From: Morganella morganii
GTDB lineage: Bacteria > Pseudomonadota > Gammaproteobacteria > Enterobacterales > Enterobacteriaceae
Length of the DNA stretch: 64,000 nucleotides
Direction of reading: 5' to 3'
NCBI RefSeq assembly: GCF_019243775.1
Contig: NZ_CP069157.1
Location: forward strand, 1,984,001-2,048,000
Shown: in pieces, positions 52,380 through 62,267 of the stretch
Position numbering within the stretch: position 1 is the stretch's first letter
Layout: each line of letters starts with the position of its first letter
Notes under the pieces: model-generated
The model's database searches: none
Told to the model about the DNA's origin: nothing
Seen by the model: only the letters and a program-made list of their open reading frames with translations
Program-made: the position numbers and the translations under genes

Positions 52380-53367
52380 GTCATGTCGTCATCTGTTTGC
52401 ACATCATGAGTTCTGGCTGGCGGTATTAATTGTGCTGCTCAGTGTGTTTCTCAGCATCACCAATGAAGATTTTATGACATTGGGCAATGTGTTTGATATG
52501 ACCACCAGCACCGCCATTCTGGCGATTATGGCCTGTGGTCTGTTTGTGGTGCTGGTCTCCGGCGGGATTGATATCTCCTTCCCGGCCACGGCGGCCACCG
52601 CGCAGTATGTGATGGCTACTTATGTGCTGTCACAGGGTGGTAACTTCTTTATCGCCTTTGCTATCGCGGCGGTTGTTGGTTTACTGCTGGGGCTGATCAA
52701 CGCCCTGCTGATTTACCGCCTGAAAGTGCCGTCTATTATTATCACCATTTCCACCCTGAACATCTTTTTCGGCCTGCTGATCTATTTCACCAACGGCGAA
52801 TGGCTGTACGGTTTCCCGGAGTGGTTTATGGATGGGGTTGAGGTGATGTCATTTACCGGCAGCGACGGTTATGACTACGGCCTGTCCCTGCCGATCCTGA
52901 CCCTGATTACCGTGATTATTTTCACCGGTTTTCTGATGAGCAAAACCCGTATCGGCCGTCAGATTTATGCGGTCGGCGGTAATGCGGATGCCGCGAAGCG
53001 TGTCGGTATCAGCATTCTCGGCGTGATGCTGTTTGTTTACGGCTATATGGGCGCGCTGGCAGGAATTGCTTCTGTGGTGCAGACACAAATCACTCAGTCC
53101 GTTGCACCGAATGCCCTGATGGGCTTTGAACTGACAGTGCTGGCAGCCGTGGTATTAGGCGGTGTCAGTATGACCGGCGGCAAAGGCTCTCTTACCGGGG
53201 TTATCCTCGGGGTTGCCCTGCTGGCAATTGTCAAAAACGGCCTGACCCTGGCCGGTGTACCGTCTTACTGGCACACCGTGCTGACCGGGCTTATCATTGT
53301 TATCAGTATCAGCTTCACCGCGTATAACGAAAAACGCCGTGCCGCTGCCGGAGGTCATCTGTCATGA
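52372..53367 (+). CDS. Sugar ABC transporter permease 1 (RbsC-like)
   Basis: 331 residues with about ten hydrophobic helices. Branched-chain/ribose permease family (BPD_transp_2): VLVSGGIDISFPATAATAQYVMA near the front, and the coupling-helix region RIGRQIYAVGGNADAAKRVGI toward the C-terminal half. It overlaps both neighbours by 4-8 bases, so all three transporter genes are coupled. Confidence 0.9.
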   Translation: MLKSCRHLFAHHEFWLAVLIVLLSVFLSITNEDFMTLGNVFDMTTSTAILAIMACGLFVVLVSGGIDISFPATAATAQYVMATYVLSQGGNFFIAFAIAAVVGLLLGLINALLIYRLKVPSIIITISTLNIFFGLLIYFTNGEWLYGFPEWFMDGVEVMSFTGSDGYDYGLSLPILTLITVIIFTGFLMSKTRIGRQIYAVGGNADAAKRVGISILGVMLFVYGYMGALAGIASVVQTQITQSVAPNALMGFELTVLAAVVLGGVSMTGGKGSLTGVILGVALLAIVKNGLTLAGVPSYWHTVLTGLIIVISISFTAYNEKRRAAAGGHLS

Positions 53368-54314
53368 TGTCAATGCTGAATCTGCGGAGTGACCGCAACA
53401 TTATTTACCTGCTGGTGATCATGGCCGCTATCCTGCTGTTGCAGGGAATGTTTAATGCAGGCGCGTTTTTCTCTGTTTCCAACTTCCAATCAATGACGTC
53501 CCAGATGCCGCTGCTCGGTATGCTGGCGCTGGCGATGTCTGTCTGTATGCTGACCGGCGGGATCAACCTGTCCATTATCGCGACCACCAATGCCTGCGGG
53601 CTGGTGATGGCGAGTGTGATGGCGATGAGCCCGGGTGACGGCGCCATGTTACTGCCTGCCCTGCTGGCCGGGCTGGTCACTGCCGTGATTATCGGTCTGA
53701 TTAATGGTTTTCTGATTGCGTTTGTCGGAGTGTCTCCGATCCTCGCCACCCTCGGGATGATGACCTTAATCAACGGCCTGAATGTGCTGATTTCCGGCGG
53801 TACCGTGATCTCCGGCTTCCCGCCGTCACTGCTGTGGCTCGGTAACGGTACCCTTCTCGGGATCCCGATGCCGCTGATCCTGTTCCTGCTGTTTGCGTTC
53901 CTGCTGTGGGGATTGCTGGAATATACGCCGCTCGGCCGTACCGTTTATCTGATGGGTTCTAATGAAAAAGCAACGCGCTTTTCCGGCCTGAATACACAGA
54001 AAACCATTATGGCAGTGTATGTGATTTCATCTGTTCTGTGCTGGGTGGCCGCGATTATTATGATGGCTAAGTTTAACTCCGCCAAAGCAGGATACGGAGA
54101 ATCTTACCTGCTGATCGCTATTCTCGCCTCTGTGCTCGGCGGTGTGAACCCGGACGGCGGTTTCGGACGCATTATCGGCATTGTACTGGCTCTGTTTGTC
54201 TTACAGATGCTGGAAAGCGGCCTGAACCTGCTGGGTGTCAGCAGCTACCTCATCATGGCGCTGTGGGGCGGTATTCTTATCTTATTTATTGCATTGCAGA
54301 AAGCCCGGTCATAA
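53364..54314 (+). CDS. Sugar ABC transporter permease 2 (RbsC-like)
   Basis: 316 residues, the second half of the channel: [23 protein letters not shown] and [21 protein letters not shown]. It overlaps the first permease by 4 bases. Two distinct permeases predict a heterodimeric pore, unlike the RbsC homodimer and like the LsrC/LsrD pair. Confidence 0.9.
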   Translation: MMSMLNLRSDRNIIYLLVIMAAILLLQGMFNAGAFFSVSNFQSMTSQMPLLGMLALAMSVCMLTGGINLSIIATTNACGLVMASVMAMSPGDGAMLLPALLAGLVTAVIIGLINGFLIAFVGVSPILATLGMMTLINGLNVLISGGTVISGFPPSLLWLGNGTLLGIPMPLILFLLFAFLLWGLLEYTPLGRTVYLMGSNEKATRFSGLNTQKTIMAVYVISSVLCWVAAIIMMAKFNSAKAGYGESYLLIAILASVLGGVNPDGGFGRIIGIVLALFVLQMLESGLNLLGVSSYLIMALWGGILILFIALQKARS

Positions 54315-54325
54315 GGGAGCGGATT

Positions 54326-55960
54326 ATGAGTGTCTATTTTATTGGTGTGGATGTCGGGAGCGGCAGCGCCCGGGCCGGGGTTTTTGATGCTGCCGGACGC
54401 AAAAAAGGCGAAGCAAAGCGGGATATCCGTCAGTTCAAACCACAGGCGGATTATGTGGAACAATCCTCCGATGATATCTGGCGCAGTGTGTGCCTCGCGG
54501 TAAAAGATGCGGTGGCACAGGCACGTATCGACCCGATTCAGGTCAAAGGCCTCGGTTTTGATGCCACCTGCTCCCTGGTGGTGCTGGATAAACAGGGTCA
54601 GCCGCTGACGGTCAGCCCGACCGGCCGCAGCGAGCAGAACATTATTATGTGGATGGATCACCGGGCTATCAGTCAGGCGCAGCGGATCAATGACACCAAA
54701 CATCCGGTGCTGGCGTATGTCGGCAACCGCATCTCGCCGGAGATGGAAACACCGAAACTGTTATGGCTGAAGCAGAACATGCCGACCACCTGGGCGAAAG
54801 CGGGCTATTTCTTTGATCTGCCGGATTTTCTGACCTGGAAAGCAACCTATACCAACAGCCGGTCACTCTGCTCCACCGTGTGTAAATGGACCTACCTCGG
54901 CCATGAAGATCGCTGGGATACCCATTTCTTCCGCCAGATTGGCCTGGAAGATCTTCTGGAAAACGATGCGCAGATTATCGGCCGCGAAATCCGCCCGATG
55001 GGTGAGCCGGTCGGTAACGGTCTGACACCAAACGCAGCGGCAGATCTGGGGCTGATTCCGGGCACGCCGGTTGCCACCTCGATTATTGATGCCCACGCCG
55101 GCGGGATCGGCGTGCTGGGTGCCGCAGATGCCACCGGCGCACAACCGGATTTCAACACCCGGCTGGCGCTGATCGGCGGTACCTCATCCTGTCATATGGC
55201 GGTATCCAAAAATGCCCGCTTTATCGACGGGATCTGGGGTGCCTATTACAGTGCCATGATTCCGGGTTACTGGCTCAATGAGGGCGGACAATCCGCAACC
55301 GGCGCACTGATCGACCATATGATCACGTCACACCCGCAGTACAATGACGCGAAAAAACTGGCTGAACAGAACCAGCAGACGGTGTATCAGCTCCTCAATG
55401 ACCGCCTGCTGGCACTGGCGGGTTCAAAAGAGGATATCGCCCTGCTGACACGGCATATCCATGTGCTTCCTTATTTCCACGGCAACCGCTCGCCGCGTGC
55501 AAACCCGAATCTGCGCGGCGTGGTGACCGGTCTGCGTATGACACAAACCCTTGATGATCTCGCGCTGATTTATCTGGCGACCATCCAGGCGATTGCGCTG
55601 GGCACCCGTCATATCATTGAAGAGATGAATAAAGCCGGATATGCCATTGATACCATCATGGGTTGCGGCGGCGGCACCAAGAACCCGATCTTTATTCAGG
55701 AACATGCTAACGCCACCGGATGCGCCATGCTGCTGCCGGAAGAGAGCGAAGCGGTTCTGCTGGGTTCGGCCATGCTCGGCTCTGTGGCTGCGGGCTTTTA
55801 TGCCTCTATCCCGGAAGCGATGCAGGCCATGAGCCGGATCAGCAAAACGGTGACACCGCAGACTGAGAGCATCAAACAGTTTTATGATGCCAAATACCGC
55901 GTATTCCATCAGTTGTATCATGATGATCAGCGTTACCGGCAACTGATGTCCGAAGTATAA
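54326..55960 (+). CDS. FGGY-family pentulose kinase (D-ribulokinase type, TIGR01315)
   Basis: 544 residues from ATG 54326, which has GGGAG 6-10 bases upstream; a start at 54263 would read through permease 2. Sequence blocks [66 protein letters not shown] and [14 protein letters not shown] match human FGGY and a Yersinia D-ribulose kinase remembered from structure work. Predicted to phosphorylate D-ribulose to D-ribulose-5-phosphate. It closes the transporter operon. Confidence 0.88.
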   Translation: MSVYFIGVDVGSGSARAGVFDAAGRKKGEAKRDIRQFKPQADYVEQSSDDIWRSVCLAVKDAVAQARIDPIQVKGLGFDATCSLVVLDKQGQPLTVSPTGRSEQNIIMWMDHRAISQAQRINDTKHPVLAYVGNRISPEMETPKLLWLKQNMPTTWAKAGYFFDLPDFLTWKATYTNSRSLCSTVCKWTYLGHEDRWDTHFFRQIGLEDLLENDAQIIGREIRPMGEPVGNGLTPNAAADLGLIPGTPVATSIIDAHAGGIGVLGAADATGAQPDFNTRLALIGGTSSCHMAVSKNARFIDGIWGAYYSAMIPGYWLNEGGQSATGALIDHMITSHPQYNDAKKLAEQNQQTVYQLLNDRLLALAGSKEDIALLTRHIHVLPYFHGNRSPRANPNLRGVVTGLRMTQTLDDLALIYLATIQAIALGTRHIIEEMNKAGYAIDTIMGCGGGTKNPIFIQEHANATGCAMLLPEESEAVLLGSAMLGSVAAGFYASIPEAMQAMSRISKTVTPQTESIKQFYDAKYRVFHQLYHDDQRYRQLMSEV

Positions 55961-55980
55961 TATTCTGGTTTTATCTGCAG

Positions 55981-56007
55981 AGGCGCGTTTTTTTAACGCG
56001 CCTTTTT
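55981..56007 (+). terminator. Intrinsic terminator of the pentulose operon
   Basis: AGGCGCGTT / AACGCGCCT stem, 4-T loop, then TTTTCTT, 20 bases after the kinase stop. Confidence 0.87.
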
Positions 56008-56112
56008 CTTTGCCTCTGATTTGACCCTCATCACAAAATCACTGCGCAATCCTGTTGCTTATAACCTGCATGAGTGCACAATTCTGTTGCTTTTCGTGAT
56101 AATCCTCACAGT

Positions 56113-56577
56113 TTACAGGGGTAACGCGTGTGTCACCTTCAGGGTTTCCATCGGCACTTCCGTTTTAACGCTTTGAATACTTGGGATTTGTGTCAGATGA
56201 TCGGCATGAAAGCGGCGGTATGAGGTCAGGTCTTTGGTCACAATGCGGATCATCGCATCGCATTCACCGGCCATCAGATGACACTCCACAATCTCCGGCA
56301 TTTCATTAATGGCCGCAACAAAATCATTGATAGTCTGTGCGTCCTGCCCCTTAAACCAGATACGGGCATAGAGCATCAGCCCAGCGCCTATCTTGCTGCC
56401 GTCCAGAATCGCCGCATAGCGCCTGATAACGCCGGTTTCCTCCAGACGACGTACCCGTCTCAGACAGGGTGACGGAGAGAGCCCCACTTCGCGTGCCAGC
56501 TCCACATTCTGCATTCTGCCGTTACGTTGCAGCTGGTCCAGGATCCGCCGATCCATCTTATCCAGTTCAATTGACAT
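56113..56577 (-). CDS. Lrp/AsnC-family transcriptional regulator
   Basis: 154 residues. N-terminal helix-turn-helix (LDKMDRRILDQLQRNGRMQNVELAREVGLSPSPCLRRVRRLEE), C-terminal RAM ligand-binding domain with GECDAMIRIVTKDL. It is divergent from a LysE-type exporter (194-base gap), a standard pairing in which the regulator senses the amino acid that the exporter removes. Not the global Lrp. Confidence 0.88.
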   Translation of the reverse strand: MSIELDKMDRRILDQLQRNGRMQNVELAREVGLSPSPCLRRVRRLEETGVIRRYAAILDGSKIGAGLMLYARIWFKGQDAQTINDFVAAINEMPEIVECHLMAGECDAMIRIVTKDLTSYRRFHADHLTQIPSIQSVKTEVPMETLKVTHALPL

Positions 56578-56771
56578 TTAAATCACCACCTGACAGTTTT
56601 CGCGCAATAATATTGCTAAGAATAGTTTTTTCGGGTCAATTTAACAACCTAATTTCCCACGAAGCCCCGTATAATTTGCATAACAAATCAGGACGTCACA
56701 ATATTGAATTAAATTCTTAATATTCAACAAATTGTGAATTATTCATATATTTTTTGAACTTGGGGTGTCGT

Positions 56772-57380
56772 ATGGTCATAAATACATTGATGGTGTTTGG
56801 CGCAACCGTGTTACCCATTGTATTTGCTCCCGGACCCGATATTTTATTCGTTTCATCACAAGGTCTCGCCAGCGGTTCCCGCGCGGCACTGAAAGCCAAC
56901 ATGGGCGTGCTGCTGGGTTACGGTATGCATTCCATTCTGGCGGCATTCGGGCTGGCAGCCGTTGTGGTGGCATCCCCGGTTCTGTTTAACGGCATGCGCT
57001 GGTTCGGCGTGGCCTATATTGCGTATCTGGCTTTCCGTATGGTGATGTCTGCCATGCACAAGAGCGAAATGCCGCCGATGCAGCCGGCAGCAAAATCGGT
57101 TATCACCAAAGGCTTTTTTACCAGCTTCCTGAACCCGAAAGGCCTGCTGGTCTACTTTGCTATCCTGCCGAACTTTATTTCCGGCAGTGAGAGTGTTGCG
57201 ATGCAGTCCCTGTTGTTATCCGGTGTGTATATCGCCAGCTGTGCCATTGTTTACAGCGGTGTGGCACTGATTTTCGGCCAGATGAGCAAAGGGGAATATA
57301 ACGACAAACGCCGCCGTATCGGTGAAGGCGTTGCCGGGGGATTACTGGCCACCGCTGCAATGAGCCTGGCATTCAGTTAA
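56772..57380 (+). CDS. LysE/RhtB-family amino acid exporter
   Basis: 202 residues from ATG 56772, preceded by GGGGTG; a TTG further up at 56754 is less likely. Six hydrophobic helices and the family motif near the N-terminus, VFAPGPDILFVSSQGLASGSRAALKANMGVLLGYG. Probable efflux of a neutral or branched-chain amino acid; substrate unknown. It ends in a terminator that also faces the doc gene. Confidence 0.87.
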   Translation: MVINTLMVFGATVLPIVFAPGPDILFVSSQGLASGSRAALKANMGVLLGYGMHSILAAFGLAAVVVASPVLFNGMRWFGVAYIAYLAFRMVMSAMHKSEMPPMQPAAKSVITKGFFTSFLNPKGLLVYFAILPNFISGSESVAMQSLLLSGVYIASCAIVYSGVALIFGQMSKGEYNDKRRRIGEGVAGGLLATAAMSLAFS

Positions 57381-57411
57381 TCTGAGAAAAGTCAGCGCAA
57401 TCAGCAAAACG

Positions 57412-57434
57412 GGCACTGAAAAGTGCCCTTTTTA
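57412..57434 (+). terminator. Intrinsic terminator after the LysE-type gene
   Basis: GGGCACT / AGTGCCC stem with a 4-A loop and five T. It borders the doc stop, which lies 3 bases inside it, so it likely serves both directions. Confidence 0.82.
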
Positions 57435-57836
57435 ATATCCGCCGGTTGTCTCTTCAAGCAGGTCGTTGTGATAATCGGACAATACTTTGAGAACAAACGC
57501 TGCTGTATCGCGTTCCGCTTCTCCGGTGGCTGCCAGTATGGTCAGCTTGACCAGTTCCATAGAGACATTAAGTTCAACGCCGTTCAGTATCAGAAACACA
57601 CTGGCTGCCTGGAAAGCCGTTCTTTTATTTGCATCATTAAAAGCATGCGCTTTGGCAATTGAAATCAGGTACATGGCAGAGAACTTAAAAATATCCTCAC
57701 ACTCCTCATAATCCCGCAATGCCTCAATACGGGATAACGCCCCTTCCAGTTTGCTGAGATCCGGTTTACCGCTGTTCGGCAGTGTTGAGCGCTGTATTTC
57801 AACCACTTCATCAACTGTCAGAAATCGGATAGTCAT
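57432..57836 (-). CDS. doc: Doc-type toxin (Fic superfamily)
   Basis: 134 residues. The catalytic motif HAFNDANKR runs from H64 to R72, matching the Doc HxFx(D/N)xNKR pattern. Doc of phage P1 phosphorylates EF-Tu and stops translation. The stop-start overlap with the upstream antitoxin is one base, typical of a type II module. Confidence 0.9.
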   Translation of the reverse strand: MTIRFLTVDEVVEIQRSTLPNSGKPDLSKLEGALSRIEALRDYEECEDIFKFSAMYLISIAKAHAFNDANKRTAFQAASVFLILNGVELNVSMELVKLTILAATGEAERDTAAFVLKVLSDYHNDLLEETTGGY

Positions 57837-58288
57837 TATTTGTCTTCCAGCGCTCTGATGATGTCAGCGTGTTTTGTTTTCGTTCTTGCCAGTGCCTTCT
57901 GGAAATCGGTCAGATTTTTACCGGCAATATCCGAAAGCTGCCCGGTAATACGCAGCATCTCTTTCATTGCATCTGAATTCACCGCAGCCTCAAGCTGAGC
58001 CGACGCTTTACGCACCGTTTCGATAAAATCCGGGGAAGGCAGAACAGATTTTACCGCCTCCTCCATTTGCCGGAGCTGATTTATGGTATCCGCCGGAAAC
58101 AGTGTTTCCGGTTTACCGGCAAAATACTCCGCCGCCGGTTCTTCTGCTCTGCATGATGACAGGACAGTGCCGGAAATCACTACATCCGGCTTTCCGCGCT
58201 GGGTGATTGTCACGTTCTCGCCATTCCTGAGACTGTCCAGGATAGCGGAAAGCTCCGTTCTCATCATGGTGTAGGATACATTTTTCAT
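57836..58288 (-). CDS. phd: Phd-type antitoxin
   Basis: 150 residues, twice the length of P1 Phd. The N-terminal Phd/YefM DNA-binding fold (NVSYTMMRTELSAILDSLRNGENVTITQRGKPDVVISG) is typical. The C-terminal part is long and helical (LEAAVNSDAMKEMLRITGQL); it may form the Doc-binding segment. Precedes doc with a one-base overlap; its own operator is at 58299-58310. Confidence 0.85.
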   Translation of the reverse strand: MKNVSYTMMRTELSAILDSLRNGENVTITQRGKPDVVISGTVLSSCRAEEPAAEYFAGKPETLFPADTINQLRQMEEAVKSVLPSPDFIETVRKASAQLEAAVNSDAMKEMLRITGQLSDIAGKNLTDFQKALARTKTKHADIIRALEDK

Positions 58289-58298
58289 AATAACAACC

Positions 58299-58310
58299 TG
58301 TACATGTACA
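58299..58310. promoter_or_regulatory. phd-doc operator palindrome
   Basis: The 12-bp perfect palindrome TGTACATGTACA lies immediately upstream of the phd ribosome-binding site, where autoregulation by Phd-Doc is expected. It contains the GTAC core seen in P1 Phd sites. Confidence 0.6.
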
Positions 58311-58369
58311 CATTTGTCCGGATAATAGCCCGGATCCTGAGTTATGACAATGCATACCGGATGTTCAAA

Positions 58370-59791
58370 TCACCCCTGTGTTTTCTTCAGTACATGACAC
58401 AGCTGCCCCAGCACTTTCATGGCGTTATCCAGCCGCTCATTCCATTCAAATGAGCAGTTCAGGCGGAAGGCGTGATTAAACTGGTCACTGGTGGAAAACA
58501 TCGAGCCGGGCGCGATGCTGATCTGTTCATTGAGTGCCATACGGTACAGTTTGACGGCATCAAACGGTGGTTCAAATTCCAGCCAGAGGAAATAGCCGCC
58601 CTGCGGGCAGTTGACCTTCACATCTGACGGGAAATATTCGCTGATGGCATACAGCATCCGGTGCTGGCGCTGCTCCAGCTGCTGACGCAGTTTTTTCAGA
58701 TGCGCATCATAACCGCCCTGACCGAGATATTCCGCAATCGCCTGCTGTGTCGGCATACTGGCGGATACCGTACTCATCATCTGTAACTGCTGGATTTTCC
58801 GGGCATGTTTACCGGCCGCCACCCAGCCGACGCGGAAGCCCGGCGCCAGACATTTGGAAAACGAGGAGCAGTGGAAGAAATTGTTATCTTTATCCAGGCT
58901 TTTCGCCGGTTGCGGCGCATTGCTGCCAAACCAGAGCTCACTGTAGACATCATCCTCTATCAGCGCGATTTCATGCCGCGTCAGGATCTCCACCAGCCGC
59001 CGCTTGTTTTCCGGCGGCATGGTGCCGCCGAGCGGGTTCTGGAAGTGCGTCATCAGCCAGCAGGCTTTGATATCATAGCGCCCTGCCACCTCTTCCAGCG
59101 CATCAAGGTCAATCCCGGTCTGCGGATCGGTTTTGATCGCCACCGCTTTCAGGCGCAGACGTTCAATTGCCTGCAATGCGCCGTAAAATGCCGGTGATTC
59201 AATCACCACCCAGTCCCCCGGTTCTGTGACCGCCTGTAAGCTCAGTGACAGAGATTCCATTGCTCCGGCGGTGATGACAATATCATCCGGTGAGACATGG
59301 ATCCCCTGTGCGGCATAGCGCCGGGAAATATTACGCCGCAGTTTTTCATTGCCGGGCGGCATATTGACCACCGCGCTCTGCGGTGCGATGCGACGGGCCA
59401 CTGCACCCAGCGCTTTGGAGAGCTTCGGCTGCACCAGCAGCGAAGGATCGGGGAATGCCGACCCGAACGGAATAATGGCCGGGTCTTTGCAGGCCTGAAG
59501 GACATCAAACAGCGAGGCGTTGATCTCCACATTTTCACTCAGGTGCATACCCAGACCACCTTTGGCCTGGGCAAACGCCGGGGCGCGTTTGGCGACAAAA
59601 TACCCGGACTGCGGACGGGCCACCACCCATCCCTGGCTCTCCAGTAACTGATACGACTGTACGACAGTCATCAGGCTCAGTCCCGACTGTCTGGCACTTT
59701 CCCGTAATGACGGCAGCCGGTCACCAACCTGCCAGATATCATCTTCGATCTGCTGTTTTATCTGCTCTGCTAACTGTTCGTAGCGTGTCAT
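58370..59791 (-). CDS. MocR-family (GntR/aminotransferase) regulator, YdcR-like
   Basis: 473 residues. N-terminal GntR winged helix (DRLPSLRESARQSGLSLMTVVQSYQLLESQGWVVARPQSGYFVA), then a fold-type I aminotransferase domain with the PLP lysine in SSFSKCLAPGFRVGW. It closely matches E. coli YdcR. It is divergent from cioA, with 138 bases between them, so it may control the oxidase operon; that is inference. Confidence 0.87.
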   Translation of the reverse strand: MTRYEQLAEQIKQQIEDDIWQVGDRLPSLRESARQSGLSLMTVVQSYQLLESQGWVVARPQSGYFVAKRAPAFAQAKGGLGMHLSENVEINASLFDVLQACKDPAIIPFGSAFPDPSLLVQPKLSKALGAVARRIAPQSAVVNMPPGNEKLRRNISRRYAAQGIHVSPDDIVITAGAMESLSLSLQAVTEPGDWVVIESPAFYGALQAIERLRLKAVAIKTDPQTGIDLDALEEVAGRYDIKACWLMTHFQNPLGGTMPPENKRRLVEILTRHEIALIEDDVYSELWFGSNAPQPAKSLDKDNNFFHCSSFSKCLAPGFRVGWVAAGKHARKIQQLQMMSTVSASMPTQQAIAEYLGQGGYDAHLKKLRQQLEQRQHRMLYAISEYFPSDVKVNCPQGGYFLWLEFEPPFDAVKLYRMALNEQISIAPGSMFSTSDQFNHAFRLNCSFEWNERLDNAMKVLGQLCHVLKKTQG

Positions 59792-59929
59792 GGAGCGCTC
59801 TCCGTAAAACTGTTATGGACATCTCATGACTAATTGTCACTATTATACTTTAGCAACTCATGGTGTACTGTGCCACACATTTCATCTGCGTAATTATCAT
59901 TTACATAGCTATAACAACGAGAGGTCACA

Positions 59930-61270
59930 ATGTTTGGGTTAAGTGCCCTTGAGCTTGCGCGAATTCAGTTCGCCTTCACTGTGTCGTTTCATATCATTTT
60001 CCCTGCAATCACCATCGGCCTGGCGTCATTCCTGGCGGTGCTTGAGGGGATGTGGCTGAAAACCCGCAATGAGGATTACAAAAAGCTCTTTCATTTCTGG
60101 TCAGCCATCTTTGCCGTGAATTTCGGCATGGGGGTGGTTTCCGGTCTGGTGATGGCCTATCAGTTCGGTACCAACTGGAGTTTCTTTTCTGAGTTTGCGG
60201 GATCAATCACCGGTCCGCTGCTCACTTATGAAGTACTGACTGCGTTCTTCCTGGAAGCCGGTTTCCTCGGCGTGATGCTGTTCGGCTGGAACCGTGTCGG
60301 TGAAAAGCTGCACTATTTCGCCACCTGCATGGTTGCGCTCGGCACACTGATGTCCACTTTCTGGATCCTGGCTTCCAACAGCTGGATGCAGACCCCGCAG
60401 GGGCATGAAGTAATAAACGGTGTTGTGGTGCCGGTGGACTGGTTCGCGGTGATTTTCAATCCGTCCTTTCCGTACCGCCTGCTGCATATGACAACCGCCG
60501 CATTTCTGGCATCCGCCTTCTTTATCGCTGCTTCTGCCGCCTGGCATCTGCTGCGCGGCAACAAATCCGGTGCCATGAAAAAGATGTTCTCCATGTCATT
60601 GTGGCTGATTGTGGTTCTCGCACCGCTCCAGGCACTGATTGGTGATGCACACGGGCTGAACACACTGAAACATCAGCCGGTTAAGGTAGCGGCAATGGAA
60701 GGTCACTGGGAGAACAAACCCGGGGAGGCCACACCGCTGATCCTGTTTGGTATTCCGGATAATGCACAGGAAAAAACCCGCTATGCCGTGGAAATTCCCG
60801 GGCTGGCCAGCCTGATCCTGACACACAGCCTTGATAAACAGGTGCCCGCACTGACCGAGTTCCCGCCGGAAGACAGACCGGACAACGTGTTCGCCGTGTT
60901 CTGGTCATTCCGCGTGATGGTCGGCTTCGGCATGCTGATGCTGCTGGCTGCCGCACTGAGCCTGTGGCTGCGTTACCGGGGGCGTTTATATGATTCCCGG
61001 CCTTTCCAGCGCTTTATGTTATGGATGGCACCGTCCGGGCTTATCGCGATTCTCGCGGGCTGGTTTGTGACTGAAATCGGCCGCCAGCCGTGGGTGGTTT
61101 ACGGATTACAGCGCACGACAGATGCCGTTTCAGCACACGGTGAGATGCATATGAGCATCAGCCTGCTGATCTTCTTTATTGTTTATGGTTCTGTGTTTGG
61201 TATCGGCTACATCTATATGATGAAACTGATCCGCAAAGGTATCGCGCCGGAGGTGTCTCATGGGCATTGA
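59930..61270 (+). CDS. cioA: Cytochrome bd-type ubiquinol oxidase subunit I (cyanide-insensitive type)
   Basis: 446 residues with about nine membrane helices, inner membrane. The haem/quinol region is GRQPWVVYGLQRT. The protein is about 75 residues shorter than E. coli CydA and has the short Q-loop found in CioA oxidases. GAGAGG upstream is a good ribosome-binding site. It overlaps cioB by 11 bases. Oxidises ubiquinol with O2. Confidence 0.92.
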   Translation: MFGLSALELARIQFAFTVSFHIIFPAITIGLASFLAVLEGMWLKTRNEDYKKLFHFWSAIFAVNFGMGVVSGLVMAYQFGTNWSFFSEFAGSITGPLLTYEVLTAFFLEAGFLGVMLFGWNRVGEKLHYFATCMVALGTLMSTFWILASNSWMQTPQGHEVINGVVVPVDWFAVIFNPSFPYRLLHMTTAAFLASAFFIAASAAWHLLRGNKSGAMKKMFSMSLWLIVVLAPLQALIGDAHGLNTLKHQPVKVAAMEGHWENKPGEATPLILFGIPDNAQEKTRYAVEIPGLASLILTHSLDKQVPALTEFPPEDRPDNVFAVFWSFRVMVGFGMLMLLAAALSLWLRYRGRLYDSRPFQRFMLWMAPSGLIAILAGWFVTEIGRQPWVVYGLQRTTDAVSAHGEMHMSISLLIFFIVYGSVFGIGYIYMMKLIRKGIAPEVSHGH

Positions 61271-62267
61271 TTTACCCCTGATTTGGTTCGTCATTATTAT
61301 ATTCAGTACGTTGATGTATATCGTAATGGACGGATTTGACCTCGGTATCGGCATCCTCTATCCCTTTGTGAAAAGCAATGCTGACCGCGACCTGATGATG
61401 AACAGTGTCGCCCCGGTCTGGGACGGTAACGAAACCTGGCTGGTGCTGGGCGGGGCCGCGTTGTTCGGTGCTTTCCCGCTGGCCTATGCCGTGATTCTGG
61501 ATGCACTCGCCATTCCGCTGACACTGATGCTGGTCGCGTTAATCTTCCGTGGTGTGGCTTTTGAATTCCGCTTTAAAGCAGATGAACATCACCGTTATTT
61601 CTGGGATCGCGCGTTTCTGATCAGCTCAGTTATCGCCACTTTTGTGCAGGGTGTAGTCGTCGGCAGCGTGATTGAAGGTTTTCCGGTTGCAAACCGCGCC
61701 TTTACCGGCGGTGCCTTTGACTGGCTGGCGCCGTTCCCGCTGTTCTGCGGTTTCGGTCTGGTGATCGCGTATGCCCTGCTCGGCTGCGGCTGGCTGGTGA
61801 TGAAAACGGAAGGTCATTTACAGCAGCAGATGTATAAGGTGCTGAAACCTCTGACCCTGGTGATGCTGGCGGTACTGGCCGTGATCAGTCTGTGGACACC
61901 GCTGGCGCATGACACCATTGCGGCGCGCTGGTTCAGCTTCCCGAATATTCTGTTCTTCCTGCCGGTACCGCTGCTGGTGCTTGTCTGTGCCGTTGCGCTG
62001 TTCCGCAGTGTCAGCCGTCATCTGCACTATACGCCGTTTTTTGCGGCACTCGGCCTGGTTTTTCTGGGTTTCACCGGACTCGGTATCAGTATCTGGCCGA
62101 TGATTATTCCGCCGGTGATCGATTATGAAATGGCCGCCGCCCCCGGCGAAAGTCTGAGCTTTATGCTGGTTGGCGCTTTATTCATCATACCTGTGATCCT
62201 GGTATATACCTGGTGGAGTTATTATGTCTTCAGAGGAAAAATCACCCATGACCAGGGCTACCACTGA
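61260..62267 (+). CDS. cioB: Cytochrome bd-type ubiquinol oxidase subunit II
   Basis: 335 residues, eight membrane helices. MDGFDLGIGILYPF at the start is the CydB hallmark; VWDGNETWLVLGGAALFGAFPLAYAV follows. It pairs with cioA and overlaps it by 11 bases and the small next gene by 20 bases. Confidence 0.92.
   Translation: MGIDLPLIWFVIIIFSTLMYIVMDGFDLGIGILYPFVKSNADRDLMMNSVAPVWDGNETWLVLGGAALFGAFPLAYAVILDALAIPLTLMLVALIFRGVAFEFRFKADEHHRYFWDRAFLISSVIATFVQGVVVGSVIEGFPVANRAFTGGAFDWLAPFPLFCGFGLVIAYALLGCGWLVMKTEGHLQQQMYKVLKPLTLVMLAVLAVISLWTPLAHDTIAARWFSFPNILFFLPVPLLVLVCAVALFRSVSRHLHYTPFFAALGLVFLGFTGLGISIWPMIIPPVIDYEMAAAPGESLSFMLVGALFIIPVILVYTWWSYYVFRGKITHDQGYH

Noticed and set aside
54263-54325. 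Upstream start for the FGGY kinase
   Set aside because: It lies inside permease 2 without a ribosome-binding site; ATG 54326 has GGGAG.
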